Positions 25,585 through 35,101 of a DNA stretch of 36,154 nt are shown here, in pieces (within the stretch, counting starts at the first letter, position 1; each line of letters opens with the position of its first letter). A program made the translations under genes and the position numbers. The DNA is from SCGC-AG-212-J23 sp036406675 (lineage in GTDB: Bacteria; Pseudomonadota; Gammaproteobacteria; Burkholderiales; SG8-39): contig DASXAO010000133.1 of the NCBI GenBank assembly GCA_036406675.1, positions 1-36,154 on the forward strand, given 5' to 3'. The notes beneath the pieces are model-generated. The model saw only the letters and a program-made list of their open reading frames with translations, did not search any database and was not told the DNA's origin.

Positions 25585-26891
25585 CGCGGCCGCAGCAGCT
25601 CGCCGATCGAGCGCCCGACCGCGATCTGCGGCAAAGACGCGGGCAGGTGCTCGGCCGCTTCGCGCTCGGTCACGAGCCTGCGCGCGATCTCGAAGGCCTC
25701 GGGAAACGAGGCGGTTTTCGCCAGCGCGTCGCGGAAGAACGCCTCGCCGAAGTAGGTGAAATCGCGACCTGCCTCGCAACCGAACGAAGTGCGGTCGGCC
25801 GCCGACGCGGCGATGACGATGGTGTTGTCGTCGCGCAGGGGCTCGACGAACCCGCCGGAGTAGCACGCGGACACCACCACCACGCGCCACTTGATGCCCG
25901 AGTCGTGCAGCATCCGGGCAAGCGCCGTCGGCGTGAGCGAGGCGAGCTCGAGCGGCGGCTGCGAGGCGGAGAGCCGGTGCTCGCGGTCGCCGTGAGCGGT
26001 GATGTAGAGCACCAGCACGTCCTCGTCGGCGTTCATCGCGCGCCCGACGCGCTCGAGCGCGCGGCCAAGGTTGGTCACGCTCGCGATCGGCATCTCCTCC
26101 AGCGCGTCGTTGCTGCTCGCGAGGGCGATCGAGCGCCCGGCGGTGCCGAAGCGCTCGTCGAACAGGCGCCTCACGTAGCGCAGCTCGCGCACGAACACCT
26201 CCTCGCTGGCGTCGGGCGCGAAGCCGACGAAGTACTGCTCGCGCACGCCTGCGCGGCCGGGCTCGATCGCGGCGAGCGAGCGCTCGATGAGCTCGCCCTG
26301 CAGGTGAAACAGGCGCTCGTCGGCGAGCGGCGCGGCCTCCTCGTCGCTCTCCGGCGGCTGCCACACCTCGGTCTGCGGATAGAGGAAGAGCGCGATCGCC
26401 ATCATCGCGCAGACCACCGCCGCGCCCTGGTAGAACTGCGGGCGCCGCGTCCCCGCGCTGACAGCGACCGCGCGCACCGCCACCGCGAAGAGCCAGCCGA
26501 GCAGGAGGAAGTACGCGGCCGCGCCGAGACCGCCCAGGGGCGCGCCGAGGTAGGGCAACGCGAGCCCGGCAAGCTCGAACACCGGGTCCGAGGCCGTGAG
26601 CGCGATGGCCACTGCGAGCAGGCGCTGTTGCTCGCCGTACAGGAGCGCGACCAGAAGCGCCGCCGCGAGCACCAGCGGCACCGTGGCGAGGTAGACGAGA
26701 AGCGCCGTATAGTCGATTTCGCCGGCGAAACCGGCGCGCAGCCCGGCCGCCAGGATCCAGAGCGCGAAGTTGAAAGCCACGAGCGCGGCGTAGTCGACCG
26801 CGGACACCCGAAAGTCGAACGCGCGCAGCGGCAGGAAAAATGCAAGCCGGGCCCCGGCGAGCAGATTGCGCCCCAGCGATGCGACGATCAT
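25581..26891 (-). CDS. polytopic membrane protein with C-terminal C13 (legumain-like) peptidase domain
   Basis: 436 residues from ATG 26891, overlapping the cca stop (ATGA). The N-terminal ~175 residues contain five probable transmembrane helices (about 36-52, 61-85, 91-113, 120-143, 156-172). The soluble C-terminal domain has the C13 caspase-fold dyad: H300 in VLYITAHGD and C343 in VVVSACYSGGF. RRLFDERFG and the SNDALEEMPIAS segment are typical of bacterial C13 members. Such enzymes cut after Asn or Asp in eukaryotes; bacterial roles are unknown. It is the last gene of the operon gpt-gst-cca-C13. Confidence 0.88.
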   Translation of the reverse strand: MIVASLGRNLLAGARLAFFLPLRAFDFRVSAVDYAALVAFNFALWILAAGLRAGFAGEIDYTALLVYLATVPLVLAAALLVALLYGEQQRLLAVAIALTASDPVFELAGLALPYLGAPLGGLGAAAYFLLLGWLFAVAVRAVAVSAGTRRPQFYQGAAVVCAMMAIALFLYPQTEVWQPPESDEEAAPLADERLFHLQGELIERSLAAIEPGRAGVREQYFVGFAPDASEEVFVRELRYVRRLFDERFGTAGRSIALASSNDALEEMPIASVTNLGRALERVGRAMNADEDVLVLYITAHGDREHRLSASQPPLELASLTPTALARMLHDSGIKWRVVVVSACYSGGFVEPLRDDNTIVIAASAADRTSFGCEAGRDFTYFGEAFFRDALAKTASFPEAFEIARRLVTEREAAEHLPASLPQIAVGRSIGELLRPR

Positions 26892-27952
26892 GCGCGCTCG
26901 ATGGCGCGCACGCGCGCCTCGTCCACGAGGCGGGCGATCTCCGCGGGTGAAGAGGCCTGCGCCGCGATGGCGCCCGCGTCCACGGCCGCCGCCGCGACAA
27001 ACGCTCGTCCTACCCGTTGCGTGTCCATGTTTGGACCGGCCAGCCGGGCGACCTCGAGCAGCTCGCCGAAGCGCTCGGGCCGCCGGAAAGCGTCGCTGCG
27101 CCTCAAGAGCTCGAGCAGCGCCGCCGCGGTGGCCTCTGGAGCGGCGCGCAACGCTACGCGGTTGCGGCAGGCGAGGAGCGCCAGCTCGCGCACTTCGTTC
27201 GGCGCCTTCAGGCGGGCGCACACCGCCTCGACCTCGGCTTCCTGGTGCGGCCAGGCGATGACCGCGAAGCGCACGGCGACGCTGTTGCTGGATTTCGCGG
27301 CCGCGAGGAGGATTTCAGGGACCGGCTTGACGCGGTCGAGAAGCTTGTCGGCAAGGCCGCAGGCCTCGAGCACCTCGAACATCTTCTCCGGATGCGGCTC
27401 GGCGAGGCCGCGCGCGAATTCCTGCCACACGCGCTCGGGAACAAGGTAGTCGGCCTCGCCCGAGCTCACCATCTGCCGCATCAGCGCCGTCGTCTCGTCG
27501 GCCACGCGGAAGCCGAAACGCGCGGCGAAGCGCGCCACGCGCAGGATGCGCACCGGATCTTCGGCGAAGGCTGCGCTGACATGCCTGAGGATGCCCTTTT
27601 TCAGGTCGTCCTTGCCGTGGAAAGGATCGATCAACGCCCCGGTTGCGGGCTCCTTGGCCATCGCGTTGATAGTGAGGTCGCGCCGGCGCAGGTCGTCTTC
27701 CAGCGTGACGTCGGGCGCCGCGTGCACGGTGAATCCCTTGTAGCCGCGGCCGCTCTTGCGCTCGGTGCGCGCGAGCGCGTATTCCTCCTTCGTCTGCGGG
27801 TGCAGGAAGACCGGGAAATCCTTGCCGACCGGCTTGAAGCCCTGGCGCACCATTTCTTCGGGCGTCGCGCCGACCACCACGTAGTCCCTGTCCTTCAGCG
27901 GCAGCCCGAGCAGCTCGTCGCGCACCGCGCCGCCGACTACGTAGGCTTTCAC
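26888..27952 (-). CDS. cca: CCA-adding tRNA nucleotidyltransferase
   Basis: 354 residues from GTG 27952, which overlaps the upstream GST stop (GTGA). Adds or repairs the 3' CCA of tRNAs. Class II nucleotidyltransferase motifs: VVGGAVRDELLG, the metal pair D21/D23 (KDRDYVVVG), RRRDLTINAMA, and the neck motif FAEDPVRILRVARFAARF. The C-terminal HD phosphohydrolase domain of the longer (~410-residue) multifunctional enzyme is not seen, so repair phosphatase activity is probably lacking. Confidence 0.95.
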   Translation of the reverse strand: MKAYVVGGAVRDELLGLPLKDRDYVVVGATPEEMVRQGFKPVGKDFPVFLHPQTKEEYALARTERKSGRGYKGFTVHAAPDVTLEDDLRRRDLTINAMAKEPATGALIDPFHGKDDLKKGILRHVSAAFAEDPVRILRVARFAARFGFRVADETTALMRQMVSSGEADYLVPERVWQEFARGLAEPHPEKMFEVLEACGLADKLLDRVKPVPEILLAAAKSSNSVAVRFAVIAWPHQEAEVEAVCARLKAPNEVRELALLACRNRVALRAAPEATAAALLELLRRSDAFRRPERFGELLEVARLAGPNMDTQRVGRAFVAAAAVDAGAIAAQASSPAEIARLVDEARVRAIERA

Positions 27953-28575
27953 TCGTACATGTCGAACTGCGGGATCGACTCGGTCTCGCGCTCGGCGGCG
28001 GCGATCCACTCCTGCATCGCCGGCAGCTCGAGCATGGCGTCGGAGTAGCTGCGCGCCGCGCGCGGCAGCTCCACCTCGTAGGTGCGGAAGCGCAGCACGA
28101 CCGGCGCGTACATCGCGTCGACCGCGGTAAAGGCGCCGAAGAGGAACGGCTTCTGCGCCTCGTTCCACATCGCCTTGATGCGCTCGACCTCGGCGAGCAC
28201 TTCGGGGTTGCGGCCCTTGCCCGCGTAGCGCTTGCGCACGTTCATGCTCATGTGGCTGCGCAGGCTCGGGAACCCGGAGTGCATCTCGGCCGCGAGCGAG
28301 CGCGCCCGGGCGCGCTCGGCAATATCCGCGGGCCAGAGCTTGCGGTTTCGCTCCGCGAGGTACTCGAGGATGGCCAGCGAATCCCATACCGTGGTCTTGC
28401 CGTCGACCAGGATCGGCACCTTTCCCGCCGGCGAATGGCCGAGGATGGCGTTCTTGGTGCCCGGCTCGCCGAGCGGAATCCTCTTTTCGTCGAAGTCGAA
28501 GCCGAACACCTTCATGGCGATCCATGGCCGCAGCGACCAGGAGGAGTAGTTCTTGTTGCCGATGACGAGCAGCAT
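27949..28575 (-). CDS. glutathione S-transferase family protein
   Basis: 208 residues. The N-terminal half LLVIGNKNYSSWSLRPWIAM has the NYSSWSLRPW signature of the YfcF-like/GST_N_4 group, with S11-S12 as likely catalytic serines. HSPAGKVPILVDGKTTVWDS and AILEYLAER form the glutathione site. The helical domain ends with a short non-conserved tail. Unrelated in sequence to the other GST at 24789. ATG 28575 comes 3 bases after the gpt stop, and the stop overlaps cca (GTGA). Substrate unknown. Confidence 0.92.
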   Translation of the reverse strand: MLLVIGNKNYSSWSLRPWIAMKVFGFDFDEKRIPLGEPGTKNAILGHSPAGKVPILVDGKTTVWDSLAILEYLAERNRKLWPADIAERARARSLAAEMHSGFPSLRSHMSMNVRKRYAGKGRNPEVLAEVERIKAMWNEAQKPFLFGAFTAVDAMYAPVVLRFRTYEVELPRAARSYSDAMLELPAMQEWIAAAERETESIPQFDMYE

Positions 28576-28578
28576 GCG

Positions 28579-29094
28579 CTATGGCCCCGCAATGGCGCGC
28601 CCGCCGTCCTTGATCGGCGTGGCGAAGCTGTACTCGATGTCCCAGGGGAAGTGGATCCACTTCGTCTGCTTGAACTCCTTGACGAACGTGTCGACGATCG
28701 ACCGGCCCGCGGGCTTGGCGTAGAGCGTGGCGAAATACGCCTTCGGCAGAAGCTGGCGCACGGCCTGCGCGGTGCGTCCCGTATCGACGAGGTCGTCGAT
28801 CAGCAGGTAGCCCTCGCCGTCGCCGCCGACGCTTTTCAGGACGCGCACGCCGCCCTGGACCTGGGCGGCGGCCCCCGGGGTGCCGCTGTCGTAGCTCGTG
28901 ACGCAAATGGTGTCGACGAGGCGGATGTCGAGCTCCCTCGCCACCAGGGCGGCCGGCACCAGGCCGCCGCGCGTGACGGCGATGATGCCGTTCCAGGGGC
29001 CGCGCTTGTGCAGCTGCTCGGAAAGGAAACGCGCGTCGCGGTGCAGCTCCACCCAGGAGATGATGATCTCGTCCTCATAGGGGACGCGCGCCAT
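28579..29094 (-). CDS. gpt: xanthine-guanine phosphoribosyltransferase
   Basis: 171 residues from ATG 29094. Converts guanine or xanthine plus PRPP to GMP or XMP. The PRPP-binding loop is YLLIDDLVDTGRTA (about 97-109); the N-terminal AVTRGGLVPAALVARELDIR and C-terminal WIHFPWDIEYSF match the bacterial Gpt family (usual length 150-190). First gene of the gpt-gst-cca-C13 operon and divergent from the molybdenum hydroxylase cluster, which also handles purines. A weak TAGAAT lies at 29105-29100, very close to the start. Confidence 0.92.
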   Translation of the reverse strand: MARVPYEDEIIISWVELHRDARFLSEQLHKRGPWNGIIAVTRGGLVPAALVARELDIRLVDTICVTSYDSGTPGAAAQVQGGVRVLKSVGGDGEGYLLIDDLVDTGRTAQAVRQLLPKAYFATLYAKPAGRSIVDTFVKEFKQTKWIHFPWDIEYSFATPIKDGGRAIAGP

Positions 29095-29143
29095 GCCCGA
29101 TTCTAAGTCAGGGAAAGCCCTTGCATGAAATACTACGGACCTG

Positions 29144-31423
29144 ATGTCCTTCCTCCAATCGAGAACACGGCGCGCGCCCGAGGGAATCGGCAAGCCGGTG
29201 ACGCGCAAGGAGGACGCCCGCCTGCTGCAGGGCGCGGGCTGCTACACCGACGATTTCAATCTGCCGGGACAGGCGTACGCCAGCGTGGTGCGCTCGGCGC
29301 ACGCCCACGCGCGCATCCGGAGCATCGACGCCAGCCACGCGGCTGCGATGCCGGGCGTGCTCGCGGTGCTCACCGGGGAGGACGTCGCGCGCGATGGCCT
29401 GAAGCCGATTCCGTTTCGCCCGGCGACCCCCAATCCGCACGAGGTTCGGCTCGAGGCGAGCTTCCTCGCGCCGTATCCCCTGCTGCCTGCCGACAAGGCG
29501 CGCTTCGTCGGACAGGCGCTCGCCGTGGTCGTTGCCGAGACCGCGATGGCGGCAAAGGACGCCGCCGAGCGCGTCGCCGTGGACTACGAGCCGCTTGCGG
29601 CGGTCATTGCGCCCGTCCCATCGGGCGACGCCGAAAGAGTGTGGGATGCGCCGAACGTGTGCGCAGACACCACGATCGGCGCGCCGGCCGAAACGGATGC
29701 GGCGATGAAGCGCGCCCGCCATGTGGTCTCCCTGCAAACCACCATCAACCGCGTCACCGGCGTGCCGATGGAGCCGCGCGCGGCGCTCGGCAGCTACGAC
29801 GGGAAAACCAAGCGCTATGCCGTCTACGCCTCCTGCGCAGGGCCTCACCGCGCCCGCACCGAGATTGCGGGCGCGCTCGGCGTGCCGGAGAGCGACGTGC
29901 GCGTGGTCACGCGCGAGCTCGGCGGCAACTACGGCACGCGCAACAACCTCTACCCGGAGTTCGCGCTCGTCGCCTGGGCGGCGCGCCGGCTGGGCCGGCC
30001 GGTCAAGTGGACCTGCGAGCGCACCGAGGCCTTCCTCAGCGACGAGCACGCGCGCGACCTGGTTGCGCGCGCCGAGCTCGCCCTTGACGCCGACGGCGCC
30101 TTTCTCGCTCTGCGCTGCGACTACGTGAGCAACGTCGGCGCGCACGCGGTGTCGTTCATTCCGCTCACCAAGGGAATGGCAGTGTCGACCAGCGTCTACC
30201 ACGTGCCGGCGGCGGCTGTCCGCGGCCGCGCAATCCTGAGCACGATGGCGCCGACCACGCCGTACCGAGCCGCCGGGCGCCCGGAAATCATGTTCGTGAT
30301 CGAGCGGCTGATCGACGTCGCCGCCCGCCGGCACGGGTTCGACCGCGTCGCCCTGCGCAGCCGCAACCTGGTGGGCCGGTACCCCTATCGAAACCCCGCC
30401 GGCCTGGTCTACGACAGCGGCGACTACGCGGGCGCACAGAAGCGCGTGCTCGAGCTCGCCGACTGGGCAGGCTTCGAAGGAAGGCGCGCCGAAGCGCGCG
30501 CGCGCGGGCGCCGCCGGGGCATCGGCCTCGGCCACTACATCGAGCTCAATACCGGCGCGCCGCGCGAGCGCGCCGAGATCCGCGTGCTGCCCGTGGGGCG
30601 CATCGAGGTGGTGCTCGGCACGCTTTCGGCCGGGCAGGGCCACGAGACGAGCTTCGCGCAGCTCGTCGCCGAGTGGCTCGCAGTCGATCACGAGCGCGTT
30701 ACGCTCCTGACCGGCGACACCGACGCCACCCCGGTCGGCGGCGGCTCGCATTCCGGGCGCTCGATGCGCATGGGCGCGGTCGTCATGGCGCACGCCTGCG
30801 ACCGGATCGTCGAGCAGGGCAGGCAGCGAGCCGCCGAGCGTCTCGAAGTTTCACCAAGAGATTTGGAGTTTGAGAACGGCGGATTCCACGTCAAAGGCAC
30901 CGACCGGTCGATCGGCCTGTTCGATCTTGGAGCGCTGGTGGCGGATTACGACGAATCGACGCCGCTGCCGTCCTATCCGTTCGGCTGCGCGGTGTGCGAG
31001 GTCGAAGTCGATCCGGAGACCGGCGTGGTGGAGGTCGTGCGCCACTCCACGGTGGACGACTGCGGGCGGGCGGTGAATCCGCTCATCCTGCACGGCCAGA
31101 CCCACGGCGGCATCGCTGCGGGCGTCGGCCAGGCGCTCTGGGAAGCCTGCCGCTACGACCGCGAGAGCGGGCAGCTCCTCTCGGCGAGCTTCATGGACTA
31201 TGCGATGCCGCGCGCCGACCAGCTCCCGATGTTCGACACCGAGATCAGCGAGGTTCCTTCGGCGAGCCATCCGCTGGGAATGCGAGGCGGCGGCGAAGGC
31301 GGCACCACCCCGGCGCTCGCGGCGGTGGCGAACGCGGTGGTCGACGCGCTGGCCGAGTACGGCGTCGAGCATCTCGACATGCCGCTCACGCCCGAGCGGG
31401 TTTGGCGCGCGATCCACCGATGA
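29144..31423 (+). CDS. molybdenum hydroxylase large subunit (xanthine dehydrogenase/CoxL-like)
   Basis: 759 residues of a Mo-cofactor-binding subunit. It opens with IGKPVTRKEDARLLQGAGCY, typical of the CoxL/aldehyde oxidase branch. Cofactor-site motifs are GVPMEPRAALGSYD, ELGGNYGTRN, PYRAAGRPE and GGSHSGRSMRMG, and the catalytic Glu is in RGGGEGGTTPA. The CO-dehydrogenase active-site loop with its selenium-bound Cys is absent, so it is not a CO dehydrogenase. It has no FeS or FAD subunit of its own nearby other than the coupled xdhA (ATGA overlap at 31420). Substrate is unknown; an aldehyde, a purine or an N-heteroaromatic ring are options. Confidence 0.88.
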   Translation: MSFLQSRTRRAPEGIGKPVTRKEDARLLQGAGCYTDDFNLPGQAYASVVRSAHAHARIRSIDASHAAAMPGVLAVLTGEDVARDGLKPIPFRPATPNPHEVRLEASFLAPYPLLPADKARFVGQALAVVVAETAMAAKDAAERVAVDYEPLAAVIAPVPSGDAERVWDAPNVCADTTIGAPAETDAAMKRARHVVSLQTTINRVTGVPMEPRAALGSYDGKTKRYAVYASCAGPHRARTEIAGALGVPESDVRVVTRELGGNYGTRNNLYPEFALVAWAARRLGRPVKWTCERTEAFLSDEHARDLVARAELALDADGAFLALRCDYVSNVGAHAVSFIPLTKGMAVSTSVYHVPAAAVRGRAILSTMAPTTPYRAAGRPEIMFVIERLIDVAARRHGFDRVALRSRNLVGRYPYRNPAGLVYDSGDYAGAQKRVLELADWAGFEGRRAEARARGRRRGIGLGHYIELNTGAPRERAEIRVLPVGRIEVVLGTLSAGQGHETSFAQLVAEWLAVDHERVTLLTGDTDATPVGGGSHSGRSMRMGAVVMAHACDRIVEQGRQRAAERLEVSPRDLEFENGGFHVKGTDRSIGLFDLGALVADYDESTPLPSYPFGCAVCEVEVDPETGVVEVVRHSTVDDCGRAVNPLILHGQTHGGIAAGVGQALWEACRYDRESGQLLSASFMDYAMPRADQLPMFDTEISEVPSASHPLGMRGGGEGGTTPALAAVANAVVDALAEYGVEHLDMPLTPERVWRAIHR

Positions 31424-32808
31424 AGGTCGCGCTCGACTTTCTGCTGAACGGCGAGCGGGTTTCGCTTGCGCAAGAGAAGCCCTCGCGCACGCTTCTCACG
31501 TGGCTTCGCGAGACGCGCGGCCTCACCGGCACCAAGGAGGGCTGCGCCGAAGGCGATTGCGGCGCATGCACCGTGGTGCTCGCCGACGTCGGTCCGTCCG
31601 GCAAGCTGCGCTACCAGCCGGTGAATGCCTGCATCCTCTGCCTCGGGGCGCTCGAGGGAAAGGAAGTCATCACCGTGGAGGGGCTGAAAAAAGACGACCA
31701 GCTGCATGCAGTGCAGCAGGCCATGGTCAACTGCCACGCCTCTCAATGCGGATTCTGCACGCCGGGCTTCGTCATGGCGCTGTACGCGCACTGCAAGAGC
31801 GGCACGCCGCCGGAGCTTTCCGACGCGATCGCCGGAAACCTGTGCCGCTGCACCGGCTACCGGCCGATCCTGCAGGCGGGCAAGCACGCCCGCGAGCTCG
31901 CCGACTGGCCGCAGGAAGCCGTCGAGGACGCGGCGCGCGCGAAGCGCCTTGCCGCGCTGCCGAACGAGACCACGCGCCTGAAGGGATTTTTCAGTCCGCT
32001 CGGCGTCGCGGAGTTCGCGCGCTACCTCGCGGAGCGCCCGAACGCCACCATTCTCGCGGGCGGCACCGACGCCGGATTGTGGATCACCAAGCAGCACCGC
32101 GATCTCGATGACGTCGCCTACATCGGCCGGGTCGCCGAACTGAGGACTCTGAAGGATCATCCTACGCATCTGGAGATCGGGGCAGCCGTCACCTACGCCG
32201 AGGCCTACGAAGCCCTCGAGCGCATCCACCCCGACATCGGCGAGCTCCTGCGCCGGCTGGGCGCCGTCCAGGTGCGCGCGGCGGGGACGCTCGCGGGCAA
32301 CATAGCGAACGGCTCGCCGATCGGCGACTCCATGCCGGTGCTGCTCGCCCTCGACGCGACGCTCGTGCTGCAGAAGGGCGATGCCAAGCGCGAGGCCCGG
32401 CTCGCGCGCTTCTATACCGGATACCGAAAGAACCTGATGCTCCCGGGCGAATTCATCCGGGCGATCCGCGTGCCGAAGCTGGCGTCAGGCGCGCGCTTCG
32501 CGGCGTACAAGCTTTCCAAGCGCTTCGACCAGGACATCTCCTCGGTCTGCGCCGCCTTTCATGTCGACCGCAACAAAGCCAGGTTCGGCTTTGGCGGCAT
32601 GGCGGCGACGCCGGCGCGCGCGCGCCAGGCCGAGGCCGCGTACGTCACCAAAGGGCTCGAGGCCGCATGCACGGCGCTGGTGGAGGACTTCAGCCCGATC
32701 TCCGATCAAAGGGCGTCGGCCTGGTACCGCCTGCGCGCGGCGCAGGGACTGCTGCGTAAGTTCCATGCCGGCGCGAGCGCGCGCGCCCTGCTCGACGTGG
32801 CTCCGTGA
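31420..32808 (+). CDS. xdhA: xanthine dehydrogenase small subunit (2x[2Fe-2S], FAD)
   Basis: 462 residues. The N-terminal plant-type ferredoxin domain has CAEGDCGACTVV and a later CLG cysteine; the second cluster domain has CGFCTPGFVMAL and CRCTGYRPI. The FAD domain starts near residue 190 with ATILAGGTDAGLWITK and continues through RAAGTLAGNIANGSPIGDSMP, the flavin loop. This FeS+FAD fusion is the XdhA type of Rhodobacter/Pseudomonas. It moves electrons from the Mo centre to NAD+. Starts by ATGA overlap with the preceding large subunit and ends one base before xdhB. Confidence 0.96.
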   Translation: MKVALDFLLNGERVSLAQEKPSRTLLTWLRETRGLTGTKEGCAEGDCGACTVVLADVGPSGKLRYQPVNACILCLGALEGKEVITVEGLKKDDQLHAVQQAMVNCHASQCGFCTPGFVMALYAHCKSGTPPELSDAIAGNLCRCTGYRPILQAGKHARELADWPQEAVEDAARAKRLAALPNETTRLKGFFSPLGVAEFARYLAERPNATILAGGTDAGLWITKQHRDLDDVAYIGRVAELRTLKDHPTHLEIGAAVTYAEAYEALERIHPDIGELLRRLGAVQVRAAGTLAGNIANGSPIGDSMPVLLALDATLVLQKGDAKREARLARFYTGYRKNLMLPGEFIRAIRVPKLASGARFAAYKLSKRFDQDISSVCAAFHVDRNKARFGFGGMAATPARARQAEAAYVTKGLEAACTALVEDFSPISDQRASAWYRLRAAQGLLRKFHAGASARALLDVAP

Positions 32809-32809
32809 C

Positions 32810-35101
32810 ATGATCCACCAGGCGCTGCCCCACGACAGCGCGGCGCTGCATGTCAGCGGCGAAGCGCGTTACGTCGACGACCTGCCCGAGCCGCCGGGCA
32901 CTCTGTACGCCGCGTTCGGCATGTCGACCGAAGCGCACGCCAGAATCCTCGCGCTCGATCTCGCCCCCGTGCGCGCCGCCGAAGGCGTGGTCGCGGTGCT
33001 CGCCGCGGACGATATTCCCGGCGCCAACAACGTCGGCCCGGTGGTAGCGGACGAGCCGGCGCTGGCCAGGGACCGGGTGCAATTCCGCGGCCAGCCGCTC
33101 TTTGCGGTGGCGGCCACCCGCCTCGAGCTCGCCCGGCGCGCGGCGCGTCTCGCCCGGATCGAATACGAGCGGCTCGACCCGCTGGTAACGATCGAGCAGG
33201 CCCTCGAGGCGCGCGAATTCGTGGTGCCGAGCGTTCGGTGCGAGCGCGGCACCGTGGCAAGTCTTCCTGGAGCGGCGAATCGGCTCCGCGGCCGGCTGCG
33301 CTGCGGAGCGCAGGAGCACTTCTACCTCGAGGGACAGATCGCGCTCGCCATCCCGGGCGAGCGCGGCGAGATGCTGGTGCACTCCTCCACCCAGCACCCC
33401 ACCGAGATCCAGCATCTCGTGGCCGCGGCGCTCGGCGTCCCCAACGCCGCCGTGACGGTAGAGCTGCGCCGCCTCGGCGGGGGCTTCGGCGGCAAGGAGA
33501 CGCAGGCGGCGGTCTATGCGATCGGCGCCGCGCTCCTTGCGCGCGCAACCCGCCGCCCCGTGAAGCTGCGCGCCGACCGGGACGACGATATCGTGGGCAC
33601 CGGCAAGCGCCACGACTTCCTTTACCAGTACGACGCGGGCTTCGACCGGACAGGACGCATCGAGGCGCTCGACCTGACGCTCGCCTCGCGCTGCGGCCTG
33701 TCCGCCGACCTGTCGGCCGCGGTGAACGACCGCGCGGTGTTCCATTGCGACAACGCCTATTTCCTCCAGAACGTGCGCATCGTCTCGCACCGGTGCAGGA
33801 CGCACACCGTATCCAGCACCGCGTTCCGCGGGTTCGGCGCGCCGCAAGGCATGTTCGCGGCCGAGGCGGTCATCGCGGCGATCGCCCGGCACCTCGGCGT
33901 CGATGCGCTCGACGTGCGCAAGCGCAACCTCTACGGGCCGGCGCCGCGCGACGTCACGCACTACGGCATGACGCTCAAGGACAACGTTCTGCCCGAGCTC
34001 ATCGACGAGCTGGAAGCGCGCGCCGAATACCGCCGCAGGCGCGAAGCGGTGAAGGCCTTCAACGCTGCCTCGCCGCTCTTCAAGCGCGGCCTCGCTCTCA
34101 CGCCAGTGAAGTTCGGAATCGCCTACACCACCCAGGCGATGAACCAGGGCGGCGCGCTCGTGCACCTCTACACGGACGGCAGCGTGCACCTGAACCACGG
34201 CGGCACCGAGATGGGCCAGGGGCTGATGACCAAGGTGGCGCAGATCGTCGCCGCGGAGCTCCAGGTGGATCTCGACCGGGTGCACGTCAGCGCGACCTCG
34301 ACCGGCAAGGTCCCCAACACCTCGCCGACCGCCGCCTCGAGCGGCACCGACATCAACGGCGAAGCGGCGCGCGACGCGTGCCGCACCCTCAAGCAGCGCC
34401 TCGTCCGGCATTGCGCCGAGACATACCGGGTGAGCCCCGAGGAAGTCGTGTTCCTTCCGAACCAGGTTTCGATCGGCAGCGCGAAGACGCTCAGCTTCAC
34501 CCAGCTCGTCCGCGAGGCCTACCTCGCGCGCGTGCAGCTCTCGGCCACCGGCTACTGGCGCACGCCCGAGATCCAGTTCGACCGCGAGCGCTGGCGCGGC
34601 ACGCCCTTCTACTACTTCGCCTATGGCGCCGCGGTCGCGGAGGTCGCGATCGACGTCCTGACCGGCGAGACGCGCCTGCTGCGCGCGGATCTCCTCCACG
34701 ACGTCGGCCGCTCGCTCAACCCGGCAATCGACCGCGGGCAGGTCGAGGGCGGCTTCGTCCAGGGGATGGGCTGGCTGACCATGGAGGAAGTAGTCTGGGA
34801 CGACCGCGGCCGCCTCCTCACGCGCTCGCCCTCCACCTACAAGATCCCTGCGGCAGGCGACTGCCCGCCGGCGTTCAACGTCTGGCTGTGGGAAAAGGGC
34901 GAGAACCTGCGCGACGTCGCGCATCGCTCCAAGGCGGTCGGCGAGCCGCCGCTGATGCTCGCGCTATCGGTGTTCCAGGCGATTTCCGACGCCGTCGGCG
35001 CGACGTCGGGCTCGCGCGAGCCGGTGCCGCTCGAGGCTCCCGCGACGCCGGAGAACGTGCTCAAGGCGATCCATGAGCTTCATCGAAATCCGGGTCGTTG
35101 A
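32810..35101 (+). CDS. xdhB: xanthine dehydrogenase large subunit (Mo cofactor)
   Basis: 763 residues from ATG 32810. True XDH motifs: HVSGEARYVDDLPEPPGTLY at the N-terminus, CGAQEHFYLEGQ with the substrate-binding Glu (E232 of R. capsulatus XdhB), LGGGFGGKETQ, TAFRGFGAPQGM with the Arg (R310) that positions purines, GGTEMGQGL, TSPTAASSGTDINGEA, and AVGEPPLML with the catalytic Glu (E730). It oxidises hypoxanthine and xanthine to urate as an (XdhA-XdhB)2 complex. The final 29 bases overlap the start of xdhC. Confidence 0.96.
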   Translation: MIHQALPHDSAALHVSGEARYVDDLPEPPGTLYAAFGMSTEAHARILALDLAPVRAAEGVVAVLAADDIPGANNVGPVVADEPALARDRVQFRGQPLFAVAATRLELARRAARLARIEYERLDPLVTIEQALEAREFVVPSVRCERGTVASLPGAANRLRGRLRCGAQEHFYLEGQIALAIPGERGEMLVHSSTQHPTEIQHLVAAALGVPNAAVTVELRRLGGGFGGKETQAAVYAIGAALLARATRRPVKLRADRDDDIVGTGKRHDFLYQYDAGFDRTGRIEALDLTLASRCGLSADLSAAVNDRAVFHCDNAYFLQNVRIVSHRCRTHTVSSTAFRGFGAPQGMFAAEAVIAAIARHLGVDALDVRKRNLYGPAPRDVTHYGMTLKDNVLPELIDELEARAEYRRRREAVKAFNAASPLFKRGLALTPVKFGIAYTTQAMNQGGALVHLYTDGSVHLNHGGTEMGQGLMTKVAQIVAAELQVDLDRVHVSATSTGKVPNTSPTAASSGTDINGEAARDACRTLKQRLVRHCAETYRVSPEEVVFLPNQVSIGSAKTLSFTQLVREAYLARVQLSATGYWRTPEIQFDRERWRGTPFYYFAYGAAVAEVAIDVLTGETRLLRADLLHDVGRSLNPAIDRGQVEGGFVQGMGWLTMEEVVWDDRGRLLTRSPSTYKIPAAGDCPPAFNVWLWEKGENLRDVAHRSKAVGEPPLMLALSVFQAISDAVGATSGSREPVPLEAPATPENVLKAIHELHRNPGR

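Noticed and set aside
24957..27449. An 830-residue plus-strand open frame
   Set aside because: It crosses several minus-strand genes (GST, C13 peptidase, cca) with intact motifs and is of low complexity; only the 58-residue DUF2905 gene on this strand looks real.
29144..31423. Carbon monoxide dehydrogenase large subunit (CoxL)
   Set aside because: The active-site loop with the characteristic Cys of form I CO dehydrogenase is not present; only the general molybdenum hydroxylase motifs are.
32690..34924. A 744-residue minus-strand open frame opposite xdhA/xdhB
   Set aside because: Compositional shadow of xdhB; no recognisable domain and no start context.
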